From assembly GCA_964590005.1 (NCBI GenBank), contig CAZPVJ010000079.1, positions 1 to 44,152 of the forward strand: DNA of 44,152 nt. The letters are read 5' to 3'. Numbering within the stretch: the stretch's first letter is position 1; each line of letters opens with the position of its first letter. Of the stretch, positions 16,934-25,013 are shown piece by piece. The position numbers and the translations under genes are program-made. Source of the stretch: CALJFL01 sp964590005 (GTDB lineage: Bacteria; Pseudomonadota; Gammaproteobacteria; Pseudomonadales; Halieaceae). Below the pieces are notes generated by a model. That model worked only from the letters and a program-made list of their open reading frames with translations. It searched no databases and was not told the DNA's origin.

Positions 16934-18256
16934 ATGACGGAATTCATTAATACCATTAATGGTTGGGCCTGGGGCCCTGTCATGCTGGTCCTACTCCTGG
17001 GAACCGGCGTTTACCTGAGTGCCGGCCTCCGTTTTCTTACAGTTCGGAAGATTCCGGTAGCGCTGCGCCTGTTGTTGCAGGGAAGAACCGGGACAGGCTC
17101 AGGCGATATTTCGCCCTTCAGCGCGTTGATGACCTCGCTATCGGCAACTATCGGGACCGGCAACATAGCCGGGGTGGCCACGGCGATTGCCCTGGGCGGC
17201 CCTGGGGCGCTGTTCTGGATGTGGATCACCGCCCTGGTCGGAATGGCGACGAAGTACGCGGAGGCCGTCTGTGCAGTCCGCTACCGGGAGAAGGATGCTA
17301 AAGGCAATTACAGCGGAGGTCCGATGTACTACATCCGCAACGGACTCCATAAGCGCTGGCACTGGTTGGGCGTAGCGTTCGCGCTGTTTGGCAGTATCGC
17401 AGGCTTCGGTATCGCCAATACGGTGCAATCCAATTCGGTCTCGCAGGTTATGCAGGATGCCTTTTCGGTGCCACCGCTGGCCACTGGCATTGTACTGATG
17501 CTGTTGGTGGCAGCCGTTGTGCTCGGCGGAATACGACGGATAGCGAGTGTAGCCAGCTGGCTGGTGCCGATGATGGCGCTGAGCTACATCCTGATGAGCC
17601 TGGTGGTCATTTTTGTGCATATGGCTGAGGTTCCCGCGGCGATCGCTACCATCGTCAGTTCCGCCATGACCGGCTCTGCCGCCGCCGGGGGCTTCGCCGG
17701 AGCCACCGTCTGGGCGGCGTTGCGCTTTGGTGTGGCGCGGGGAATATTCTCCAATGAAGCCGGACTGGGTAGTGCGCCGATTGCGCACGCGGCCGCGCGC
17801 ACAGACGAGCCGGTACAGCAGGGCATGATCGCCATGCTGGGCACGTTTATCGACACGCTTGTGGTCTGCACCATGACCGGTTTGGTCATCGTTATCATGG
17901 ATGTACTGCCCAGTGGCGTCAGCGGAGCGAGCCTGACATCAATGGCGTTTGCCCAGGCATTTCCCGGTGGAGAGTACATCGTGACGCTGGGCCTGTGCCT
18001 CTTCGCTTTCACCACCATGATTGGCTGGTCATTTTATGGCGAACGCTGCGTGGTTTTCCTGTTGGGTACCCGCGGTATCCTGCCTTTTCGGCTGGCCTGG
18101 GTCATAGCGATACCGGTAGGCACCGTAGTGGAGCTGGAACTGGTCTGGTTGATAGCCGATACACTGAACGCTTTTATGGCGATACCAAATCTTATCGCGC
18201 TGATACTACTGGCACCGGTGGTGTTCTCAGTCAGCCGCGAATATTTTGACAGGTAG
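16934..18256 (+). CDS. Sodium:alanine (glycine) symporter, AGCS family
   Basis: Integral membrane amino-acid:cation symporter of 440 aa with about 10-11 hydrophobic helices. The AGCS signature SATIGTGNIAGVATAI is at about residues 69-84, followed by GGPGALFWMW and the SGGPMYYI loop; NEAGLGSAPIAHAAA is the second conserved block. It imports alanine or glycine (possibly D-alanine) with Na+. It starts 47 bases after the desulfhydrase-family gene and could supply its substrate, which is inference. Confidence 0.92.
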   Translation: MTEFINTINGWAWGPVMLVLLLGTGVYLSAGLRFLTVRKIPVALRLLLQGRTGTGSGDISPFSALMTSLSATIGTGNIAGVATAIALGGPGALFWMWITALVGMATKYAEAVCAVRYREKDAKGNYSGGPMYYIRNGLHKRWHWLGVAFALFGSIAGFGIANTVQSNSVSQVMQDAFSVPPLATGIVLMLLVAAVVLGGIRRIASVASWLVPMMALSYILMSLVVIFVHMAEVPAAIATIVSSAMTGSAAAGGFAGATVWAALRFGVARGIFSNEAGLGSAPIAHAAARTDEPVQQGMIAMLGTFIDTLVVCTMTGLVIVIMDVLPSGVSGASLTSMAFAQAFPGGEYIVTLGLCLFAFTTMIGWSFYGERCVVFLLGTRGILPFRLAWVIAIPVGTVVELELVWLIADTLNAFMAIPNLIALILLAPVVFSVSREYFDR

Positions 18257-18311
18257 ACTGCGCCAACCCCATACGGCGACTTATTGCGCGAGATCAATGG
18301 CGACAGCTTTG

Positions 18312-18329
18312 CGCTATGATCTTATAGCG
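18312..18329. promoter_or_regulatory. Inverted repeat upstream of the acetyl-CoA hydrolase gene
   Basis: CGCTAT and ATAGCG form a perfect 6-bp inverted repeat around a 6-base centre, 32 bases before the start codon. It contains a TATGAT hexamer (18315-18320) that could be a -10, with no convincing -35. It may be an operator or a leader hairpin. Confidence 0.3.
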
Positions 18330-18361
18330 TCGATGTTTACGACAGGTTCAGGTGCAAAACG

Positions 18362-20518
18362 ATGAAAGTGACCGATATTATTAGCTCGGTTGATGAGAGT
18401 GTTGACCACGCGATTGCCGCAGTGGGCCATGATATTGTGCTGGGTGCGCCGCTTGGGCTAGGCAAGCCGGTACAGGTCATGAACGCTTTTTTCCAGCGGG
18501 CCCTGAGAGACCCCGAAATCAGCCTGCATATCTACACCGCACTGTCACTGGAACTACCAACTCCCGGCAGTCATATCGAAGCAAATCTGGCTGGCCCCAT
18601 CGTAGAGCGTCTCTTCGGCGATTATGAAGAGCTCGATTACATGCGGGCGCTGCGTGCTGGCACCTTGCCGGATAATATCCAGGTCAGCGAGTTGTACTTC
18701 AAGGCCGGCTCCATGAAGGGCCTGGCAAGTGCGCAACAGAATTATATCTCCAGTAATTACACCCATATTGCCCGCGACCTGGTTGATCGGGGCATTAACG
18801 TGCTGGTTCAGATGGTCGCAGTGGAAGATAGCGATGACGGGGTCAAAATTAGTCTCTCAGGTAACCCGGATACGGGTCTTGACGTGGCGGCCCGCCTGCT
18901 AGCAGAGCGGCCTGACTCATGTTTCAGCATCGCCCAGGCGCACAGTGACATGCCTTACATGCAGCATGATGCCGAAGTGCCCGACGGGTTTTTCGATCTT
19001 CTTGTGCGCAACCCGGAGTACGATAAGACACTGTTCGCCGTGCCGAACGCGGCGGTACCACTCAAGGACTATGCAACCGCGATTCACGCCAGCAGCCTGA
19101 TAGTAGATGATGGCACGCTCCAGATAGGTATCGGCTCACTCGGCGATGCGGTGGCGCACGCCTGTATCGTCAGGCACCAGGACAACGTTTCCTACAGTGA
19201 GATGCTGTCAGGCCTTTCCAATGACGAATGCCCGCTGGCATCGGACGGAAATCCTTTTGATAAAGGCCTTTACGTGTCGACGGAAATGTTCGTCAACGGA
19301 ATGATGCACCTGATGGAGAAGGATATTGTTAAACGGCGTGTGTATGACCAGTTGGAGATACAACTTGGCCTGAACAATGGTGAGATTACTGAGCAGCTTG
19401 ACGAGACCTTTTATGATTACGCGATTGCGCAGGGTGTGATACCCCGATGCCTCGACGAAGACTCGCTTGCGGCTCTCAAGTATTGGGGAATCATCGCTGA
19501 TGATGTGCGTGTCGATGGCGAGAAACTTGTCATCGCAGGCAGTGGCGCTCCTAACGACACCACCGATATCGATACACGCACACGGCTACTTAAAGGCGTG
19601 GAAGGGACCACATTGCGCCATGGCAGGGTGCTTCACGGGGGGTTCTTTCTGGGGCCGCGTGATTTTTACGGCAAGCTGCGAGACCTGGACGATGCGGGTC
19701 ACGAAAAAATCTGCATGACCAGTGTGCTGCGGACTAACCAGTTGTTACTCGATTATCCGCTGTACTGTGCGCAACGTAAAAACGCGCGGTTTATCAATAC
19801 GGGCATGATGGTCACCCTGGCTGGTGCGGTGGTGTCCGATGCCCTCGAGACCGGCGAAATTGTCAGCGGGGTAGGTGGCCAGTACAACTTTGTTGCCATG
19901 GCCCATGATCTTCCCGGCGCACGATCGGTGCTGTGTGTGCGTAGTACCCGCGGCAGCGGCAAAACCCTGCAGTCCAATATACTGCCTTACTACGGTCATA
20001 TAACGATTCCCAAACACCTGCGCGACATTATCGTGACCGAATATGGCGTGGCGGATCTGCGAGGACAGAGTGACTCCGAGATCATCAAGCGATTAATCAA
20101 TATTGCGGACTCCCGCTTTCAGGAAGAGCTCCTCGAGTTTGCCAAGGAGCACCAGAAGGTGGAAGCGGATTATCGGATTCCCGGGTTTGCACGTAACAAC
20201 ACTCCGGAGAAAATAGCCTCGGTGTTAGCGCCCCATGTGAAATCCGGATTACTGCCCGACTATCCATTTGGTACTGCGCTGACCGATCAGGAGATCGCGC
20301 TGGCCGCTAGTTTGCGTAAGATTAAGGCGCTGGCCGAGGAGCCCACCCATTTCATTCCCAGGCTGTTCAAGGCACTGCTCCATCATCACCACGACGAGGC
20401 CGCGAAGCCGTGGCTGGAGCGTATCCACCTGGAGCACCCCGATACCAGCAAGGAATTCCTTATCCAGCAGTTGCTTATGCTGGAATTGGAAGAACGCGGA
20501 TTGCTGAAAGCCGGGTAA
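18362..20518 (+). CDS. Acetyl-CoA hydrolase/transferase family protein
   Basis: Large CoA-transferase superfamily protein of 718 aa. The N-terminal half carries a CoA-transferase fold (IGIGSLGDAVAHA at about residue 255) and the C-terminal half the acetyl-CoA hydrolase/transferase domain with SGVGGQYNFVAMAHD, RSTRGSGKT and TEYGVADLRGQSDSEI. It is longer than the roughly 430-500 aa 4-hydroxybutyrate or succinyl-CoA:acetate CoA-transferases, matching a long bacterial subgroup. It probably moves CoA between short acyl groups or hydrolyses acetyl-CoA. It is transcribed alone, with gaps of about 105 and 117 bases on each side. Confidence 0.88.
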   Translation: MKVTDIISSVDESVDHAIAAVGHDIVLGAPLGLGKPVQVMNAFFQRALRDPEISLHIYTALSLELPTPGSHIEANLAGPIVERLFGDYEELDYMRALRAGTLPDNIQVSELYFKAGSMKGLASAQQNYISSNYTHIARDLVDRGINVLVQMVAVEDSDDGVKISLSGNPDTGLDVAARLLAERPDSCFSIAQAHSDMPYMQHDAEVPDGFFDLLVRNPEYDKTLFAVPNAAVPLKDYATAIHASSLIVDDGTLQIGIGSLGDAVAHACIVRHQDNVSYSEMLSGLSNDECPLASDGNPFDKGLYVSTEMFVNGMMHLMEKDIVKRRVYDQLEIQLGLNNGEITEQLDETFYDYAIAQGVIPRCLDEDSLAALKYWGIIADDVRVDGEKLVIAGSGAPNDTTDIDTRTRLLKGVEGTTLRHGRVLHGGFFLGPRDFYGKLRDLDDAGHEKICMTSVLRTNQLLLDYPLYCAQRKNARFINTGMMVTLAGAVVSDALETGEIVSGVGGQYNFVAMAHDLPGARSVLCVRSTRGSGKTLQSNILPYYGHITIPKHLRDIIVTEYGVADLRGQSDSEIIKRLINIADSRFQEELLEFAKEHQKVEADYRIPGFARNNTPEKIASVLAPHVKSGLLPDYPFGTALTDQEIALAASLRKIKALAEEPTHFIPRLFKALLHHHHDEAAKPWLERIHLEHPDTSKEFLIQQLLMLELEERGLLKAG

Positions 20519-20569
20519 GCCGAGGGTGGGGCGGTTTTCGCGAGATCAGATTAACGGATAGCCGGCCGG

Positions 20570-20586
20570 GGCAATCCTGGATTGCC
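20570..20586. promoter_or_regulatory. Perfect 17-bp palindrome upstream of the 5'-nucleotidase gene
   Basis: GGCAATCC-T-GGATTGCC is an exact 8-bp inverted repeat around one central base, located 50 bases before the start codon. A second perfect 7-bp repeat, CTAGCAT...ATGCTAG with a 12-base spacer, spans 20606-20631 and ends five bases before the ATG. The pair could be operator and leader hairpin, or a terminator-like structure for the upstream gene; there is no T run. Confidence 0.35.
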
Positions 20587-20635
20587 TATCTGAACACTAC
20601 TTCCGCTAGCATCATGCTGCGAGTATGCTAGGCAA

Positions 20636-21535
20636 ATGTCGGTCAAACTCGAAAATAAACTCGTAATTGCCATCTCCTCCCGGGCGCTGTTTAACCTCGA
20701 CGAGAGCCACGCGGTCTATGAAAAGGACGGGCTGCAGGCCTACTCCGATTACCAGGTTGCGCGCGAGGATGAGCCACTGCAGCCCGGTGAGGCCTTTCCT
20801 CTTGTCAACAAGCTGCTGCGACTGAACGAGCGCCTGGGCGGCGAGTCGCAGGTCGAGGTGGTGTTATTGTCGCGCAATAGCGCCGATACCGGCCTGCGTG
20901 TCTTCAATTCGATTCAGCACTACGATTTGAGCATCAGCCGCGCCGCCTTTTGTGGTGGCGAGAGCCCGTGGCGCTACATCAATGCCTTTGGCTGCCAGCT
21001 GTTTCTCTCCAATGAGGCAGAAGATGTTCGTTACGCGCTTGATTGCGGAGTCGCCGCGGCGACGCTGGTTTCCAATAAAGGCGCGAGCAGTGACAACGAC
21101 GAACTGCGTTTTGCTTTCGATGGTGACGCGGTGATTTTTTCCGACGAGGCCGAGCGGGTCTATAAAACCGAGGGGCTAGAGGCGTTTACGGCCAGTGAAC
21201 AGGCGGCAGCACGTAAGCCGCTGAGCGGCGGACCCTTCAAATCCTTTCTTGCCGCCCTGCACCAGCTGCAGCAGGCTTTCCCGGCAACCGAGGCGCCGAT
21301 CCGTACGGCTTTGGTAACCGCACGATCAGCGCCGGCGCACGAGCGCGTAATTCGGACCCTGCGAGCCTGGAATATTCGTATCGATGAATCGATTTTTCTC
21401 GGGGGGCTGAACAAGACCGAGTTTCTCAAGGCCTATCAGGCCGATGTGTTTTTTGATGATCAGCAGGCGCACTGTGAGTCCGCCAGCCCACATATCGCTA
21501 CCGGTCACGTCCCTCACGGCGTGGCAAATACCTGA
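20636..21535 (+). CDS. Cytosolic 5'-nucleotidase, NT5C1 type
   Basis: Protein of 299 aa matching the bacterial relatives of cytosolic 5'-nucleotidase I, which dephosphorylate nucleoside monophosphates such as AMP. Recognisable parts are the N-terminal LVIAISSRALFNLDESHAVY (nucleophile-containing strand), VVLLSRNSADTGLRVFNSI, RAAFCGGESPWRYI, the FDGDAVIFSDEAE segment and FLGGLNKTEFLKAYQADVFFDDQ with late acidic residues. It is transcribed alone between the acetyl-CoA hydrolase gene and cysB. Confidence 0.9.
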   Translation: MSVKLENKLVIAISSRALFNLDESHAVYEKDGLQAYSDYQVAREDEPLQPGEAFPLVNKLLRLNERLGGESQVEVVLLSRNSADTGLRVFNSIQHYDLSISRAAFCGGESPWRYINAFGCQLFLSNEAEDVRYALDCGVAAATLVSNKGASSDNDELRFAFDGDAVIFSDEAERVYKTEGLEAFTASEQAAARKPLSGGPFKSFLAALHQLQQAFPATEAPIRTALVTARSAPAHERVIRTLRAWNIRIDESIFLGGLNKTEFLKAYQADVFFDDQQAHCESASPHIATGHVPHGVANT

Positions 21536-21569
21536 CGTTTGACGGTCGGGCTCGTTATTCCTTTTTAAG

Positions 21570-21612
21570 TTGGCAATTCCCTCGGGTAATGGCTATTCTT
21601 CATAAGAGCCAT
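21570..21612 (+). promoter_or_regulatory. Putative cysB promoter with overlapping dyad
   Basis: TTGGCA at 21570-21575 and TATTCT at 21594-21599 are 18 bases apart. A perfect 6-bp dyad, ATGGCT (21589-21594) and AGCCAT (21607-21612), overlaps the -10 and the expected start of transcription. Autorepression is known for enterobacterial CysB, and this dyad is the kind of site a LysR-type regulator could use. Confidence 0.35.
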
Positions 21613-21661
21613 CGCTGTTCAGAATTTGATCAGGTGGTTTCTTAGGGAGGCTGGAAGGAAG

Positions 21662-22630
21662 TTGCAGCAGCTGCGCTACATATGGGAAGTGGCGCACCAC
21701 GACTTGAACGTCTCTGCCACGGCGCAGAGCTTGTACACCTCACAGCCCGGGATCAGTAAGCAGATCAGGTTGCTTGAAGATGAACTGGGTGTGGAAGTAT
21801 TTGCGCGCAGCGGCAAACACCTGACCCACGTTACGCCCGCCGGGGAAGCCATTCTCGAGGCAGCGGGTGAAGTCCTGCGTAAAGTTGAAAGCATTAAGCA
21901 GGTGGCCCAGGAGTATTCCAACGAAAAGAAGGGTGCCCTGTCGATAGCAACCACCCATACCCAGGCCCGGTACGCGCTTCCAGGGGTCATCAAGTCGTTT
22001 ATTGAACGCTATCCCGATGTCTCCCTGCATATGCACCAGGGAACACCGATGCAAATATCCGAAATGGCCGCCGACGGCACCGTCGACTTCGCCATCGCAA
22101 CGGAAGCCCTGGAGTTATTCAGTGATCTGATCATGATGCCCTGTTACCGATGGAACCGTTGCATACTGGTGCCGCGTGATCACCCTTTAACTCAGGTCTC
22201 CAAGTTAAGCCTGGAGGACGTTGCAGCTCACCCCATCGTGACCTATGTCTTCGGCTTTACTGGACGCTCCAAGCTCGACGAGGCCTTTGTCGAAAAGGGC
22301 CTGATTCCCAGGGTCGTGTTTACGGCAGCCGACGCCGATGTAATCAAGACCTATGTCAGGCTCGGCCTGGGTATCGGTATCGTTGCGGCCATGGCTCATG
22401 ACGAGGAGGTTGACTCCGACCTGGTGACCCTCGACGCCAGCCACTTGTTTGCCAGTAGCGTGACACGTATTGGTGTGCGTCGCGGTACGTTCCTGCGGGG
22501 TTATATGTACGATTTCATTGAGGATTTTGCCCCACACTTGACCCGGGAAGTAGTGCAGGAAGCCTTTGGTCGGCACTCGCGTTCTGAATTGGACGAGCTG
22601 TTTTCTCACCTGGCGCTACCGGTTTACTAA
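21662..22630 (+). CDS. cysB: LysR-type regulator CysB
   Basis: CysB (322 aa from this start) activates sulfur-assimilation genes and responds to N-acetylserine or O-acetylserine. The N-terminal LQQLRYIWEVAHHDLNVS, the helix-turn-helix around LYTSQPGISKQIRLLEDELG, and the effector domain with TTHTQARYALP and IATEAL follow E. coli CysB closely in sequence and length. The usual start (MKLQQLRY) falls on AGG-AAG-TTG; no ATG exists there. I chose TTG at 21662, with AGGGAGG (21644-21650) and GGAAGG upstream. TTG 21626, 12 codons earlier, is the alternative. Confidence 0.93.
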   Translation: MQQLRYIWEVAHHDLNVSATAQSLYTSQPGISKQIRLLEDELGVEVFARSGKHLTHVTPAGEAILEAAGEVLRKVESIKQVAQEYSNEKKGALSIATTHTQARYALPGVIKSFIERYPDVSLHMHQGTPMQISEMAADGTVDFAIATEALELFSDLIMMPCYRWNRCILVPRDHPLTQVSKLSLEDVAAHPIVTYVFGFTGRSKLDEAFVEKGLIPRVVFTAADADVIKTYVRLGLGIGIVAAMAHDEEVDSDLVTLDASHLFASSVTRIGVRRGTFLRGYMYDFIEDFAPHLTREVVQEAFGRHSRSELDELFSHLALPVY

Positions 22631-22700
22631 TCGGGCTTGTTTCCTCTCAGCCAACTGGTTAGATTGTGGCTCGCACTGCATTACCCTGAGGAGATTGACG

Positions 22701-23318
22701 TTGGAACTGGCCTGCCTGGACCTTGAAGGGGTCCTAATTCCCGAGATTTGGATCGCCTTCGCCGAGAAAACCGGCATCGAAGAACTGCGCGCGACAACCC
22801 GGGATATTCCCGACTACGACGTCCTCATGAAGCAACGCCTTGGCCTGCTTGACCAGCACGGCTTGAAGATCGATGACATTCAGGAAGTGATCGCCACGCT
22901 GGCGCCCCTGCCCGGCGCCGCGGACTTTCTAGACTGGTTACGGGAGCGCTTCCAGGTCATCATCCTCTCGGATACCTTTTACGAATTTTCGGCGCCGCTA
23001 ATGCGACAGTTGGGTTGGCCGACACTTTTTTGCCATCGGCTGATTACCGATGAGCGGGGCAGGGTGACAGATTACAAGTTGCGCCAGACTGACCCGAAGC
23101 GCGCTTCAGTCAAGGCGCTGCACAGCCTCAATTACCGGGTTGTCGCGGCGGGCGACTCTTATAACGATACAACCATGCTTGCAGAGGCCGACGTGGGCAT
23201 TCTTTTCCATGCGCCACAAAACGTCATTGACGAGTTTCCCCAGTTTCGAGCGGTCCATACCTTCGATGATCTGCGAGCCGCCTTTATCGACGCCAGTGAC
23301 AGGCCGCTAAAGCTCTGA
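22701..23318 (+). CDS. thrH: Phosphoserine phosphatase / homoserine phosphotransferase ThrH
   Basis: HAD-family enzyme of 205 aa, the same length as Pseudomonas aeruginosa ThrH and very similar along its whole length. It dephosphorylates phosphoserine and can transfer the phosphate to homoserine, linking serine and threonine synthesis. The nucleophile is D7 in CLDLEGVL; ILSDTFYEF and AGDSYNDTTML are HAD motifs II and IV. The start is TTG at 22701, with GAGGAG 7 bases upstream; the frame's extension to 22566 overlaps cysB. It is 70 bases after cysB and convergent with pabB, whose stop is five bases away. Confidence 0.95.
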   Translation: MELACLDLEGVLIPEIWIAFAEKTGIEELRATTRDIPDYDVLMKQRLGLLDQHGLKIDDIQEVIATLAPLPGAADFLDWLRERFQVIILSDTFYEFSAPLMRQLGWPTLFCHRLITDERGRVTDYKLRQTDPKRASVKALHSLNYRVVAAGDSYNDTTMLAEADVGILFHAPQNVIDEFPQFRAVHTFDDLRAAFIDASDRPLKL

Positions 23319-23323
23319 AACGC

Positions 23324-24694
23324 TCAGCGGGGGATGCCTTGCTCCAGTACCCTCAGAAACTTACCGACTTTGTCGTAGGTCTCCTGGTACTCCTGTTGCC
23401 ACTGTGAGTCCGCGACTATACCGCCACCACCCCAGCAGCTTATCTCGCCGCCCTGGCAGAGCAGTGTGCGAATGGCTATGTTGCTATCCATGCGGCCATC
23501 GGCGCTGATATAAAACAGTGAGCCGCAGTAAAGTTGTCTCTGGTTGGGCTCAAGCTCATCTATGATTTCCATTGCCCGCCGTTTTGGTGCGCCGGTAATC
23601 GAGCCTCCCGGGAAGCTGTCACGAATCAAGGTCGCTGCGCTGGCTCCCTCGCTTAACTCACCGCTGATGGTACTTACCAGGTGATGCACGGTGGGAAAGC
23701 TCTGCAATTCAAACAGGCGGTCGACATGAATACTTCCCGGGAGGCAGCTACGCCCCAGGTCATTCCTGAGGAGGTCGACGATCATCAGATTCTCAGCACG
23801 ATCTTTATCCGACCGATGTAACTCCGCGGCGGCGAGCTCGTCCGCGCGGCTATCGGGGTAGCGGGGCCGCGTGCCCTTGATCGGACTGGTTTCAACCCGC
23901 CGGCCATGCAGCGAGAGAAATCGCTCGGGGGACAGGCTGAGTACCGCCTGACCGCCGGGGCGCTCCAGGTACGCTGAAAATGGCGCCGCCGCGATACTCC
24001 TCAGAGCGCAGTAGGCGGCCCATGGATCGCCTTCATAGGTCGCCGCGAAGCGCTGCGCAAGATTGACCTGGTAGCAATCGCCTGCGCGGATATAGGCCTG
24101 AATTTTCTCGAAAGCATCTCGATAACTGTCTATATCCATGTTCGATTGAAACTGGCCGGTCAGGGCAAAGTCGCCGCGCTCGCGCCCGTTCACGCCCCGC
24201 AGCCGCTGCAGGACATCTGTTCTCACAGATTCGCGGATACCCGGCAAACAAACGAGTACCGATTTCTTCAACAGGTGATCCTGGATGATTGCCCAGTCAT
24301 AGGCAGTGATATGAATCGCGGGAAGCTGGTGGGCTTCCTTTTTGGTGGCCGATAATTTGTGGAGGCTCTTGCCGGCATCGTAGGAAAGGTATCCCAGCAG
24401 TCCGCCGCAGAACGGCAGGTCCTGTGAGGCCGGCTGGATATCGCGGTAGGCTTCGGCATGCCATTCCGTCAGATGATCAAAATAAACGCGGGTCTGGTGC
24501 TCGGTCGCATTGGCGGGCAGCGCAGGTAGGCCGCCTACGTCGCCGCCGGCGGTAACGATGTCATAGCGACCGCTGGTGGCATGCGGAAAGCTGCTGTCCA
24601 GTAGTGCCGCTCCCGGCAGATCCCGAATTCTATCGAACACTGCGCAGACGTCCGGCGAGTACGGGATGTCATCGAGATGAAGCGTATCACTCAT
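23324..24694 (-). CDS. pabB: Aminodeoxychorismate synthase component I PabB
   Basis: Chorismate-utilising enzyme of 456 aa that makes 4-amino-4-deoxychorismate for folate synthesis, with glutamine amidotransferase PabA as partner (not in the window). The C-terminal chorismate-binding half has IRAGDCYQVNLAQRF, SPERFLSLHGRRVETSPIKGTRP, DLLRNDLGR and SFPGGSITGAPKRRAMEII. The PIKGTRP motif is the PabB form with the catalytic lysine. I used ATG 24694 with GGCGGG just upstream; TTG 24706 would add four residues. The product is on its own transcript, divergent from the carboxylase operon. Confidence 0.93.
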   Translation of the reverse strand: MSDTLHLDDIPYSPDVCAVFDRIRDLPGAALLDSSFPHATSGRYDIVTAGGDVGGLPALPANATEHQTRVYFDHLTEWHAEAYRDIQPASQDLPFCGGLLGYLSYDAGKSLHKLSATKKEAHQLPAIHITAYDWAIIQDHLLKKSVLVCLPGIRESVRTDVLQRLRGVNGRERGDFALTGQFQSNMDIDSYRDAFEKIQAYIRAGDCYQVNLAQRFAATYEGDPWAAYCALRSIAAAPFSAYLERPGGQAVLSLSPERFLSLHGRRVETSPIKGTRPRYPDSRADELAAAELHRSDKDRAENLMIVDLLRNDLGRSCLPGSIHVDRLFELQSFPTVHHLVSTISGELSEGASAATLIRDSFPGGSITGAPKRRAMEIIDELEPNQRQLYCGSLFYISADGRMDSNIAIRTLLCQGGEISCWGGGGIVADSQWQQEYQETYDKVGKFLRVLEQGIPR

Positions 24695-24850
24695 CCCGCC
24701 GTGCAACTCCGCAGCGTGCCTGTGGGTAGACCGGCCGCCCTGGTCGGGGACGCCGGTTCAAGTGGCCAAATGTTTACTGAGATCACATTGCGATGCCTTC
24801 CAGAGGACCTCGGCCATTCGTGAAGCGAGTGACGTAAGGTCTTGTTTAAA

Positions 24851-24879
24851 TTGACTTTAAGGGGCCGGGACATTAAGGT
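24851..24879 (+). promoter_or_regulatory. Putative promoter of the propionyl-CoA operon
   Basis: TTGACT (24851-24856) and TAAGGT (24874-24879) are 17 bases apart; the -35 is 5 of 6, the -10 weak. It lies in the 319-base gap between the divergent pabB and carboxylase genes. Apart from this and the hairpin at 24898-24918, I see nothing else convincing in that gap. Confidence 0.3.
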
Positions 24880-24897
24880 ATGTCACCGTTTTAAAGG

Positions 24898-24918
24898 CAG
24901 GCTTGCATCGTAAGCCTG
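24898..24918. promoter_or_regulatory. Perfect hairpin in the leader of the propionyl-CoA operon
   Basis: CAGGCTT and AAGCCTG form a perfect 7-bp inverted repeat around a 7-base loop. It lies about 12 bases after the transcription start expected from the promoter at 24851-24879 and 95 bases before the start codon at 25014. It may be an operator or a leader RNA hairpin. Confidence 0.3.
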
Positions 24919-25013
24919 ACCGTCTCGAGATGCAAATTTCAGCGCCTCGGAAGAGGACAACGGAAGCCTGGCTGGCACCCAAGCCAGCAGATCAGAGTTT
25001 GGATAAAAAAACT

